Below, in pieces: positions 32,986 to 44,300 of a DNA stretch of 64,000 bases. The translations under genes and the position numbers were made by a program. Location of the stretch: the NCBI GenBank assembly GCA_946807835.1, contig OX327702.1:4278001-4342000 (forward strand), given 5' to 3'. Each line of letters opens with the position of its first letter. Within the stretch, counting starts at the first letter, position 1. Source of the stretch: Ailanthus altissimus. Taxonomy: Eukaryota; Streptophyta; Magnoliopsida; Sapindales; Simaroubaceae. Below the pieces are notes generated by a model. That model was not told the DNA's origin, did no database searches, and worked only from the letters and a program-made list of their open reading frames with translations.

Positions 32986-33473
32986 CCCTTCTATTTGCAC
33001 GGGATATTGGGGTACCCTTATACTTATTTAATGTGAGGTGCCCTTCGAGGTACACTTTATTCACTTAATACAGGGTGTCCTTCTGGGCTACCCTTCCATT
33101 TTTCTCAATAGAGGTGACCCTCCAAGATTCTTGGTACAACAGTACCCCTCTAACTCTCACGGTTTACCTATTAATGAGTTGAAGAGAGTTCTCTTTGCTA
33201 ATGTGTCCCCTCAACATAGTATTGTAATTGGGATGAACATGCACTTACAGTTGGATAATATGACTAGTATGTTTTTTTTGTGATATTCCTCTTTTCATTT
33301 CGAATCTTAATTATTGTTTCTTTTGCAATCCAATAGCTGGGGTGCCATAACAATTCTTATATAGATCCTTTTCTTTTCCTTACTTTTTTTAACTTTAAGG
33401 CGTTCATATTTTAGAGAGAGAAAAACTTTAAAGAAAAAAACTCTTTTTGTTAATTATAAAGTAGTCTTTTCTT
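32986..33473. other. Unassigned, with G/C-richer repeated phrases
   Basis: Loosely repeated words GGTGCCCTTCGAGGTAC, GGTGTCCTTCTGGGCTACCC and GGTGACCCTCCAAG suggest a decayed repeat. An 81-codon frame at 33038-33283 has no recognisable domain and I do not call it a gene. Confidence 0.35.
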
Positions 33474-33479
33474 ATGTTT

Positions 33480-33700
33480 TGGTGAGTTTTGCTTCTTTTT
33501 TTTTTTTCTCTTTTTTCTTTTCTTTTCCATTTCTTATATCCTCTTTTGACTCAAATAGGTCTTGACACTTTTAAGTCTTTTTTTCTTTCTTGGTGAGTTT
33601 TGCTTTTTTTCTCTTTTTTCTTTCCCTTTCCATTTTTTAGAAGGGTTTTAAAGTTAAATAGGACTTCTAACACTTTTAGACCACAAGAAATAATTTTTAA
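33480..33700. repeat. Tandem duplication, unit 111 bp, T-rich
   Basis: TGGTGAGTTTTGCTTCTTTT at 33480 recurs at 33591, with matching later parts (CTTTTCCATTTCTTA / CCTTTCCATTTTTTA; CTTGACACTTTTAAG / CTAACACTTTTAGA). Confidence 0.82.
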
Positions 33701-33719
33701 AAATTTGTTATATCTATGT

Positions 33720-33963
33720 TAATTTGGTAACAAAAGAATATAAAAACAATACCTCAATCACGAATTTTTAATGAATGTTCTCTATTAACACTTGCAAATC
33801 TTTCATATTGTATGTACTACTAAAGGACTACTTATAGTCAACTCTCTCATTTTAAGTATAATCCTTTGTCACCAACTTTTCTTTGAAGATCTCCATTTTT
33901 TCATCTGCTCCTTTTTTTTTAGATCCATTTGTATTCAATGGGTTTAAATCCTTTTGGGTAGAT
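33720..33963 (-). pseudogene. Copia reverse transcriptase fragment (family G)
   Basis: The minus strand gives LPKGFKPIEYKWI, matching LP.G.KPIGCKWIFK of copia RT, then EIFKEKLVTKDYT and ERVDYK, matching KARLVAKGYTQ and EGVDYEETF. Sequence below about 33750 no longer matches. Confidence 0.82.
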
Positions 33964-35162
33964 GATGTATTGTACTTAAACATAAGTGTACACTATTGTA
34001 ACAAGTAATATAAGATTTGAGTCTAAGTATCATTCCTACGAAAAATTGTTGTTATTGTTATGCTAAGCACTCAGATTGTGTCTTTTTACTTTTATTCAAA
34101 CAAATGAAAATCAAAATATAGTAATCTAAATTAAATAATTGCAAAATTAACAAGATATATAAAACTTAATATGACAAGATAAAGACACTAATAATAGATA
34201 AAATCTAGGATTATAACTATTCATTGATATGTTATTTGAACCAATTAATCTTTTCTTAAGTTAATTCTTCAATATAAATTATTGACTAGATCCTTAATAT
34301 CATCATAAGCCTCTGTCAATAGTCAAATGACTATATCTTACTTAACAATTATTTAAGGCCAACACCTAAATTTTTTTTTCAAGTTCATTAGAGTTTCTAC
34401 AACAATCTAATTAATGATCAAGTAACTAAAAAGCAATAAGCATAAAATAATTTAACAATCCTACTATTGAGTTCATAAATATACAAAAAGAACTTGAATT
34501 CAATTATATATCAAGTTCAAAATTGTAACCCTAGAATACAAACTTAGTTCACGGTGAAATAAAGAAGCTCATCAAGAAGAAAATTCTAAAAATAATAGAA
34601 AACTAGAAAAATAAAGAGTTAAAGAGATGAAGCTAATTTTACTGCAGTCTTCAATTTTTAGTTTTCTTGATCCTCTAACAATTTCTCTTTCTCTCTCTTA
34701 TTTTTTTTAAATAGGCTTTTTGGTTTTCTATTTATAGGTTTATATCTTTAAATTATGACAAAACATCAAATATAATTCAACTTAGGATTTTTTTTTCTTA
34801 CACTAGCATTGTTCACGTGGTTACTGTTTAGACAGTATTGTTCATGTGTGTACTGTTTATGCAGTGCTGAGAAACTAGTCTTAGACACTAAGCATTTTAA
34901 CTTTAGCACTGGGGCACTTCTTTTTTAGGCGTTATGGCGCTAGCACTATAGCAAAGTTACTGTAGCTATTACTGTAGCACTCTGTTGTAGTAGATTTAAT
35001 ATTTTTGCCTTATTTTCTTTGGATTTTCATTCATATTTGCTCCATTGACTCTAAATCTACAAAATAATAATAAAGCACATAAAAATCCAAATAATATTAA
35101 TTTAAATGAATAAATATTAAGTTTAAAAGATGAAAATATTAGACATAATTAATTCCTATTAA
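33964..35162 (-). mobile_element. Solo LTR (Ty3/gypsy-type) inserted in the copia RT
   Basis: 1,199 bp flanked by TAGAT on both sides (33959-33963 and 35163-35167). Its ends are not TG/CA, so they have mutated. A minus-strand TATAAATAG lies near 34725-34735. On that strand the U5 has TTACTTGTTACAATAGTGTACAC, similar to TTACTTGCATACGATAGTGT in the solo LTR at 19652. It contains two 29-bp repeats starting GTTCACGTGG (34811) and GTTCATGTGT (34840), and an AGGCGTTATGGCGCTAGC word near 34928. Its removal joins ELANL to PKGFKPIEYKW in frame, which supports the boundaries. Confidence 0.82.
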
Positions 35163-35167
35163 TAGAT

Positions 35168-35253
35168 TTGCAAGCTCCCAGACCGAGTTAGAGTGCATTG
35201 ACTCAATCTAAAGATTTATGGGTCCAAGCCATTTTTCCTTGTCAGAATCTTCA
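35168..35253 (-). pseudogene. Copia RT N-terminal fragment between the two insertions
   Basis: The minus strand gives IEDSDKEKWLGPINL.IESMHSNSVWELANL, where the break marks a stop, matching the start of copia RT (KW..AM..E..S...N.VWELVDLP). It is an 86-bp island between the solo LTR and the LINE tail. Confidence 0.85.
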
Positions 35254-35260
35254 ATTACTT

Positions 35261-38200
35261 TTTTTTTAAGGCAAACTCGACGATGCAAAAAATTTATTAA
35301 TAAAAGAAGAGAGAGTTACAAAGAATGGAGGGCTAAAAGTATTGTGCCCTTAGCAAAAATACATAAGATGTATAATAGAAAAATGAGGGTAAAACCTCAT
35401 ATGAAGTTGAAATACTAATGAAACCTATAACTTAGTATTTCACTTTCATCCTTAAAAAGAAGTGAAGTAATATCCAAAGGAAGTCGCAACCACCATATGA
35501 AATCATCAAATTATAGCTCGAGATTCGCTAGTTTATTTGTCAGTACATTGCTCTCTCTAAATGTATGATTAAATCTAAATTACAAGCGATTAATATGATC
35601 CACACATTATTACCACTTATTGTGAAGTTTTCATGGAAGATATAATATAGGCTTAGAAAGAAGATGGAAGATTAAAATAGAGTCACACTCTAAAATTATC
35701 TTATATCATCCACGAGTAATAGCAATCTCCAAAGTTAAGATGACTCCCGTTATTTTTGCATAGTAAGCTATCTCAATTTATAAGGGACAAGAGAAGCCTC
35801 TTAAAAATGAACCCATCTTATCCCTGAAGACTCCTCCATAAGTAGTCACACCTGCGTTACCTTTGAAAAGTTCACCTATGTTGATCTTAATCTACATTTG
35901 AGAGGGAAATTTAAAAAACAAAGAACAAAAGTTTTTAGAGCACATCTCAAATTAATGGCAACACCTAGATGGTCTAATATAAGACTATCATCACCAAAAG
36001 CAAACCCATGGTAGAAAGTAGTAAAGTAACAAATATAAGCAAGACAATTCGCCTTAATGCCAAAGGAATTAAAACCCCAATTATCAAATTTAAGGTAATT
36101 CCAACTTCTATAAATCAAATAAAATAAATAAATAATCGATTACCTCTATAAGTTTAATAGTTGAAGGCTGAAATTTTTTGACAAAATCACTGTTCATAAT
36201 TCTATAACAGTTGAAACCAAAGGAAGAATGTTTTTAAACCTATGTGTGAACTAATACCAAAGCTCCTTAATTAGAGGACAACATACAAAAATGTGGTCTA
36301 CCGTTTCAGTCTCACATATACAAAAGGAGCAAACTGAAATAATACATATACCACTAGACCACAATAATTCATCAGTAGGAAGAAGATTTTGAAGTAGAGG
36401 CCACACGAATATAGAAATTTTAGTAGGAAACAATCACACTAAAAAGATAATAAAATTGAATCTATTATTGTAAGACTTCTGAAAAAATTATAACTCTTCT
36501 TTAAAGAAAAATTTTCATCTCTAGCTGAAATCTAGACTAATTTATCAACCTTACTATTAATTTGCAAAATAATATCATTGACTTATTCCCTTAAATATGA
36601 AAAAATAGAATAAAAAGAATTCAAAATCCTTCATTGCCCCTTCTTAATTGCGTCTTTAACCATACCTTATAAGTGTAAACCACCAATAAAATTAATAGGT
36701 TCATTTAGCCATCGATTATATCAAAAATTAATTGAAGTTCTATCACTAATGATCCATTTTATCTTCTTATGAAAATAGAAAAGAATAGATTTAAAACTAT
36801 TCCAAAGAGAAGAGTTAAGGTATCACTTATTTGCATTTAAAAAATTATATCGTTTTCTCAAGAATTTTGAGTAGATAAAATCCATTTAGTGTACGTAGCA
36901 AAGAGCTTTACATAGACAAACCTTATTAAGTAAGTTCAATCTACAAAAGTCTACCCCACCAGCTTTCTTTAGCATGCCAAGTCTATTCCATGACATTAAA
37001 TTCATCCTACGAGAGCAATGATCCCTTAAGATAATAAAATTCTAAGCCCAACCATTCAATTGCTTGAGAAATGAGCTAGGCTAAAGGTATACCTTGAAAC
37101 TGTGTAGCAGGGTACTTTAGAAAACTATGTGAACAAGCTTAATTCTACCAGCTATTGAGAGAATTTTTTCTTTCTAACCACTAAGATGCACATAAGGCTT
37201 ATCAGCCAAAACTTGTAAGTGTTGGTTGTGTTGGCAGCCTTTGAAGATTAGAACTTCTAAATAAATGAATGAAAGTTTACCTTGAGAGAACCTAAAATAT
37301 TAGAAATATCCTAACAACGGTTAGTAGCATGTTTACCCATGGAGAATAGGCATTTCTCCTTATTTATTACTTGACTAGATGCCATGCTATAAAGCTGAAC
37401 AAAGTCCATCATAGAGCAAAGAAAATTACTATCACCCCTACAAAAGAGGAAAAAATTATCTACATATAAAATATGGGATGCAGCCATGCACCCTCTTGAG
37501 ACCAAAATTGTGGTCACTCTTTTAGAATTCATCAAACTTTGAATACCATGAGAAAAAGTATCCTTAATAGAAAAAAAAAAGCAAATAAGACAAAGAATCC
37601 CACTGGCGCACTTCTCTACCACATTTGAAAAACCATTTCAAAGTGCCATTAATTATAATTGATAAACGAGCAGAATGAAGAATGATAGAAATTCATTGAA
37701 TAAATTATTTGTTGAAGCCAAAACAATTAAGACTTTCAAGAAGTAAATCCTAACTAATTGTACCAAAAGTTTTAGCTATATCCAACTTCATTATAGTATT
37801 ACCATAAATAACTTTTCGATCTAGTAAAATAACCTCCTTCGACACTGTAGAGATATAGTTATGAATATGTCTACCACGATAAAGGCCATCTGATTCTACG
37901 TGACAAGATTAGGCTTTAAGGATGCTAATCTATTAGCAATGATCTTAGTAATAATCTTGAAGAAAAAATTCACCAAAAGAAAATGGCCTAAAATGATTAA
38001 TTGAAATTGCATCATTCATCTTGGGAATCAATATAAAAATTGAGTTCAAGTTTGGAAGCAGAAAATTCTGGCTAAAAAATTATTGAATACCCAATACTAC
38101 ATCATTTTTAATAATCTCCCAACATTGCTAAAAGAACATACTAGTAAAACTGTGCAGCCTTAGAGTACTAGAAGGGTCTAATAAAAAAGTAGTGACCTTA

Positions 38201-39687
38201 CCTCTTCCTCTAAATAGATACTAGTCAAAACTTGATTATGTGAATTTGAAACAAGAGAAGGAATGTGATTACAAACTTAAGACACTCTAATGACATCAAC
38301 TGCAACCTCTGCATATAGCTCTCTATAATACTCTGTAATATAGTCAGTTACCTCTTGCATTTTATCATTCTAAGCACTATTAATCATGAGCTCTTTTAAC
38401 TACGATTTGGCCGTATGCAATTTTGCATAGTAATAGACGAACTTAGTGCATTTATCTTCATCCTTCAACCATTTTAATCTAGCTCAAACAAGCCAAAAAG
38501 TAACTTGTATCCGTGTAGCATATAGTACCTCTAACTTTATTGCTACCTTTGCTTCAAGAAAATCCTTTAAGGCTCCCCTTAAACCAATGTCACTTTAAAC
38601 TAAAGCTAAATCTTCTTAAACTTTCTTTAAACTATCATGTACATTTTTGAAAACCTCTCAATTCCATCTGTGTAGGTGGTGTATCAGAACCTGCAATTTT
38701 TTTGTAACCATAATCATTGGGCATCCATAATAAAGAACTAAATTCTATACTTTAGCTACTGTATCCTTAAAGCCTGGATACAAAGTCCATATAGATTAGA
38801 ACCTACAAAGTGTAGGACTTTTTTTATTAGAAATTCCAAGATAAATTACCAATGTAGAATGATTAGAGATTGTACGAGAAGCACCACACAAAAAGAAGAA
38901 TCCCAAGTATCTTGCCAAGTTAAATTGAATAAAGTCTTGTTCAATTTGTTTTTTAATATGACTATTGGCTATTGTTGTCCTTACCCAAGTAAAGAATAAT
39001 CCTGAAGAAGGAATTTCTATGAGTTAACAAGAATCAATAAAATCTCTAAAATTTGAGCACGATAACGAGCTAAAACAATCCACTCATTGTTGTTCATAGA
39101 CTCTTATGATATAATTAAAATCATTAATCATTAATCAAATAAATTGACAATAACTCATTTGTAAATTAAACCAAAGTTCTCTTTTTTACATATACTGAAA
39201 AATTGTATAAACAAAGGATAAGTAACAAATATGAGAATCAATAAGTGTTTTAATAGTAAGATGCTGAGAACTTGCTGCAATAACATCTACTACTGCTACT
39301 AAATTACTTTTAAAAACTCACATCTTTGGGAGAGTATTTCTTGTATGCCCAACCAAAGAAAGATAAAAGGTTAATCAATAAGTGTCAGAAATTGAATCAA
39401 AAGATGTCATAGGTTCACTAATAGCCATACATAAAAGTTTGTGCAAATAGCATAATCTCATCATTTCGGAGCAGTGTTTAAATTTTACGATGTGTATATA
39501 GCTTCAATACCCTTTTTCTTCACCCTCAATCTCTTTTTATGAGATATAATTATCTCAAACCCATCTTCTGTTGCAACTTAGTTAAAATGCTAACCATATT
39601 TTGAAAATCATTATTAAGTATACTCACATCATCTTTTTCTTTCAAAATAGTAACTCTGGCCTCACTGTATATTACAAATGCACTTAT
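35261..39687 (-). mobile_element. L1-type LINE retrotransposon, 5'-truncated
   Basis: 4,427 bp with a poly(A) tail (T run 35259-35267 on + strand) and target duplication ATTACTT (35254-35260 and 39688-39694; the last Ts are ambiguous with the tail). On the minus strand, from high to low coordinates: end of the apurinic endonuclease domain (about 39350-38700, with SNHSTLVIYLG), a KWLKDEDKCTKFVYYYAK segment (about 38440), RT (about 38000-37300) with an active-site stretch SHILYVDNFFLFCRG at 37435-37480, then the C-terminal zinc-binding reverse-transcriptase domain at 36251-36433 (FVWPLLQNLLPT, C..CETETVDHIFVCC). Many stops; inactive. Confidence 0.9.
36251..39350 (-). pseudogene. LINE ORF2 (endonuclease, reverse transcriptase, zinc-binding domain), decayed
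   Basis: ORF2 of L1-type elements nicks the target and reverse-transcribes the RNA there. Here the RT catalytic YADD is replaced by YVDN at about 37465. The segment 37311-37622 is open and holds RGCMAASHILYVDN, CRGDSNFLCSMMDFVQLYSMASSQVINKEK and FSMGKHATNR. The endonuclease N-terminus is missing or unrecognisable above 39350, and the sequence between 39350 and 39687 shows no clear ORF1. Confidence 0.85.
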
Positions 39688-39694
39688 ATTACTT

Positions 39695-41770
39695 GTCTAT
39701 ATGTTAATGGATTATACACACTGTCTTCACAGATCGTAACTTGTGCTTCTCTAACTAAAGTATAGTATATGGGTGGTCTTCCTACCGTCTCATTACGTCT
39801 AGGTGTATTATTCTGATAAGTAGGCATAGTTTGTTAACTTTGTGATCCAATAATAATTGTTGGTTGCAGAGGTCTAACCTCATCAGAAAGTAGTTCCTCA
39901 ATAACAATTTTTCTTTCGAGGTATGTAATCGCTTATATAACTATCCTCAAGAAAAGTAGCATTTTTTTAATATATATATATACTTTATTATCTTGAAGAT
40001 TATAAAAGAAACCACCTCTTGCCTTTTGGGGGCAACTTAGATATAGGAAAAATCCTGAACATAGTTTCAACTTCTCAGTCTTTCCTTTTAGCATGTATGC
40101 TAGATACCCTCATATTATGAAATGTCACAAAGAAGATTTGCGACCATTCCACAACTCTAAGGGTGTCTTAGGGATTGAATTAGATGGTACTTTGTTAAGT
40201 ATATACATTGTTATTTACAATGCATAACCCTAAAAAGAAGTAGGTAGCGATTAGAAACTAAGCATAAATCTCACAATATCTAGTAACATTTTATTTCTCC
40301 TTTCGACAACACTAATTTATTGTGGTGTTCTGAAATAGTAAGTTAGGATATGATCTCATTCTCTTTCAGGTGATTTCTAAATTTAGCATTGAAGTATTCG
40401 CCTCTTTCATCATATTGAAATTCTTTTAACTTTTTAAATGTTTCTAATTTTTTATGTATCAGATATCTATATAGCCATAGTAAGAGCAATCATCAATAAC
40501 AGTAAAGAAATATTCATAGTCTTCTTTATCTTGTATATTAATCAAACCGCAAACATCCAAACTATACTAGTTCCAAAGGTTCTTCAGTGCATTGCCTATT
40601 TTAGTAAAAGATCTTTTAGTTATTTTACCTTTCAGATAAGATTCATAAACTAGTAAAATACCGATCTTTAAACTATTTAATGGTCCATCTTTTACTAGTT
40701 GTTGTATTTTGTTTAGGTTAATATGACCTAATCTAATATGCCAAAGAAATATTTCATCATCAAGAGAAATCTTTTGTTTCTTAGGTTTTGGTTGTTTTAG
40801 TTTGAACATTTCAATATTATGCAGTGTTTAGTTTCTGGGCGTAGGATATAAAGACCATTCTCTAAATTACCAACGTATATATTCAAATTATTTGTAGAAA
40901 TAAAAGTTGAATTATTATTTAAAAATAGAATAACAATATTCTAAACATTTAAAGACCAATGAAATTTCGTCCAAATCTGGAATATAATAAATATCTTACA
41001 AAATTAAAAAATGATCCATACTTAAGCCTAACTACTCTCACTGCTTTGGCTAAAACAATGGCCTCGGTACCCATTCGCATAATAAACTCGCGATCTACTA
41101 ATGTTTGCAAAGAATCAATTATCTACGAAGAAGAACATACCTAATTAGTGGCCCCATAGTCAAATACCCAAAGGTATTCATTATCTTTCACTAAACAAGC
41201 TTCAAGGACAAGTAAATTATATTTACTTTTCTTTTATTTTTTGAGCTTTTCTAGATAAAAGGTGCAATTCCTCTTTTAACGGCCTTCCTTTTGACAGTAA
41301 AAATATTTTTCTTTTAACTTGGCCTTGTTGCTTTTTTTTTCTTCTTATTTTGACTCTTCTTTTGGCATCTAGGTTTACTTCTAGATGAGCCATTTCTTTA
41401 ATCTTTCATCCTAATATTAATAAAAACTCTCATCGTATTATGCTAAGATTTCTTAGAAGGATGCCCAAATATTTTATGAACAAAATCTCACATTTCTCTT
41501 ACAGTTTTCACCTTCTCATGCTTACTCTTAAGCACTTCAAACATGCCTGCTAAGAGTAAGCAGCAAGCATTTTCATTGGCATCAAGCCAATGATCATATT
41601 TCTCTTTAGCTTCTTATAAAGCATTAAGAGCAAGCCTTAGAGGGCATCGATCAGTGAGAATAAACTTTTTATCTCACAGACGAGTATAATGTTCATTGTA
41701 CTTTTTCTATTTCACAAAGTTTTTGCTAGTGAATTTATCATTAGATAAAATTATGATCCAGGAGTTTGTT
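39695..41770 (-). pseudogene. Copia gag, protease start and integrase (family G)
   Basis: Gag starts near 41765 (LSNDKFTSKNFVK, where DNKLTGPNYVDW is usual), with EKYDHWLDANENACCLLLA.M near 41570 and a CCHC-type knuckle YFYCQKEGR.KRNC near 41300. Protease begins LWVFDYGATN (about 41160). The pre-integrase finger is well preserved at 40567-40809 (LWHIRLGHINLNKIQQLV, SYLKGKITKRSF). Integrase core runs to about 40170, then GGFFYNLQDNKVYI, ATFLEDSYI, IVIEELLSDEVRP and RRNETVGRPPIYY (39780-40030). It stops at PLTYRQVI where the LINE entered. Confidence 0.85.
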
Positions 41771-42757
41771 ATTTTGTTGAAAATAATAAATAAAAAGAAT
41801 TAAATAATTTATGCTCAAATATCATCACAATTATGGTATAAAACTTTGAACATGGTGCATGATGTAAAAGAATAAAGGTAAAAACCCTAAAATAATTTTA
41901 CACCATGACAATCTAATTTATCAAATTGATATGCCGTGACATGGTAAGTCAAATCAATTTCAAATTAGACTGAGACAATCTCAATTAATTAATGTCTTCA
42001 AGTTATCTCATAACTTTTATATTAATAAACTACCATTTATTTTTGTCTAAATATAATTATTCATATAATTTTATTTATATATGTATGATGCATCGTTTCG
42101 ATTTCCTTAAACTTAACTCTAAAATTGTCGTCATAAGGTAGGTCAATCTAGAAATATATCCAAGAATCCTATCTCTTGGAAGTTAACATTAATATTAATT
42201 CGGATGGACACTCTCCATAGGGAGAATGAATGCTAAGTCGTTACAGGTGCCATTTAAATTTCACGTTGTTAAACTAACGATGCAGACTATAGGTAAAATT
42301 ATCATTTGATCCATTCCTACTCACTATTTTATATTGTAGAGTTTTTATATCTAATATTTTATAATCCTAGTAAAAACTATTATTGCTAGTCAATTATTAA
42401 TCACTAGATTTTATTTTTAGTGTTTTTAAACTCTAATACTATTAACACTTAAATAAATTACCAGATTTTACACTAAAAATCTATTTTATTACGAATAATT
42501 AAGACATAATAAACTATTTAATATGCCTAGTTAGTGCAATGTAAATTTATCATATTTAATCTAATTAAATCTAATTCATATTATTTATACAAATTATGAA
42601 ATTAATTAATTTTAATCTAATTAAAATTAAAATCCTATTAAATTAATTAAAACTATTTTAATTAAGACTAATAATTAATTAGTATGATACGTGTCAATTT
42701 ATTAAATCTAAACTAAAATATTTAAAGAAATAAAATAGTGACATATGTATTCATGTT

Positions 42758-42860
42758 ATGTTATAATGCATTGAGTAGGCACATCATATATCTAAATGGC
42801 ATGTTATAATGCATTGAGTATGCACATCATATATCTAAATGGCATGTTATAATGCATGGA
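42758..42860. repeat. Tandem 43-bp repeat, about 2.4 copies
   Basis: ATGTTATAATGCATTGAGTA starts at 42758 and 42801, and a partial copy starts at 42844. Full units share CACATCATATATCTAAATGGC. Confidence 0.9.
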
Positions 42861-43186
42861 TATATTTAATAATATAAATCATCACATGAAATAAAATATA
42901 AACTATTAGTGTTGACCAAGTCTTTTGAATTTTTATGAAAAGAAAATAAAATACAAAAAATTAAAAGATGATCTTTAAATTTCTTTATAGCTTTTTCTAC
43001 TTGAGTAATCCATGATCTACTAATAAAATACAATTATATCTCATACAATTATATTTTATTATTTTTCTTTAAAAAAGTAATTATATCTCATATCATAAAT
43101 TTTTTAATTATTTTTTATTAGTTGGACTTTATTAGACCTATCCTTGGTAGGCTAATATGACTGCACCAGCCATTGTTCAAAATAAT

Positions 43187-43388
43187 GGCTGTTATGAAGT
43201 GTAGCACAGGCATGGCCTCTCAAAGGGCTTGGCATGGCCTAAGGCCTAGCAAGGAGGATTGCCATTTGACCTTTATTAACAGTGACTGTTGTGAAGTGTA
43301 GCACAGGCGTGGCCTCCCAAGGGGCTTGACCTAAAGCCTAGTAAGGAGAACTGCCATTTGGTAGGCCTTTATTGACCGTGATAATGGC
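43187..43388. repeat. Tandem duplication, unit about 97 bp, GC-richer
   Basis: TGAAGTGTAGCACAGGC occurs at 43195 and 43292, each followed by GTGGCCTC.CAA.GGGCTTG, AAGGCCTAG.AAGGAG and TGCCATTTG. It stands out in composition from the flanks. Confidence 0.85.
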
Positions 43389-44300
43389 TTCCTTTAAGGG
43401 AGCCACTTTTTGTTCATTTTAGCTTAAAGAAAAAAAGTCACTGCTTGCCTTTTTTTCTTTGTTTCTTTGTTTATGCTTCATGGAAATTCTTTTTTTAAAA
43501 TAAAAAAAATAGAAAAAAAATTATGCTTTTTATGGTTTATAAAAATTAATTTAATTAATTTTAAATTCAAAAGACAATATAATTAACGACCAACACCATA
43601 ATTCTATTCTAAAAATTTATAACCATTCATCCCATGAATAATAAAAATAACAACCATTAATATATGTCTACCCATCAAGAACACAAAAAGTAAAATTCGC
43701 AATTGCTAAATTAAAATAGATATGAATGGATTCTATATTTGTGATAAATGTTCCTAGTAATTGACTAAAAATATTTTATAGCCTTTCCCTTAGAAATTAA
43801 TAAACATAACTCAAGGAGTTTATTAATTATTCATGATTAAGATTAATCCATATATGATTATATTGTGCTAAATAAATTCTCTTTACTAATAGAGATTAAC
43901 AGAGAACTAATTTTATTGTGGTCCAATCTTATATAATTAATATTATACAAAATACTTTCATTTTATATATCATCACATAGAATGATCCGAATAAAATGTA
44001 AATGAGAAACAAATGCAAATGATTTCATTAGAGGTCAGAAAGCTCAAAATATAGAGCTCCTAACTTTAACTACTTTAAAAAGGCTAAAGAATGAGAGCTT
44101 GCTAGTTTTCCTTATATAGGGTTAATGACCATCCATCCTAAGTTTTACAAGTTTTGGCTTATGCTTCCCTTCCATCTCTTCATTACATTAATGCTAAATT
44201 GCCTTAAATATGCTCCTACTCAATTAAGTCCCAACATGTGGTGTACATGATTAAGATGTACATGATATACAAGTTGTGTAACTTTTTTAACCCATCATTC

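Larger units (their letters stand above)
33720..41770 (-). mobile_element. Ty1/copia element, family G, broken by a solo LTR and a LINE
   Basis: Read on the minus strand from 41770: gag, zinc knuckle, protease start, integrase and the first part of RT, ending near 33720. The rest of RT, RNase H and any LTRs were not found, so both ends are truncated. Two insertions sit within the RT region: a LINE at 35261-39687 and a solo LTR at 33964-35162. Removing both, including one copy of each target duplication, yields continuous RT sequence. All parts contain stops. Confidence 0.85.
41771..44300. other. A+T-rich region, probably leader/LTR remnants of family G, with tandem repeats
   Basis: Position just upstream of the family-G gag suggests an old leader and 5' LTR, but no primer site or LTR partner was found. 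It contains the two repeat clusters at 42758 and 43195, GAATGAATGCTAAGTCGTTACAGGTG-type leader sequence (42225-42255), and a TATATAGG near 44114. No gene. Confidence 0.4.

Noticed and set aside
33038..33283. 81-codon plus-strand frame.
   Set aside because: It consists of loosely repeated words and has no recognisable domain, and its surroundings are repeat DNA.
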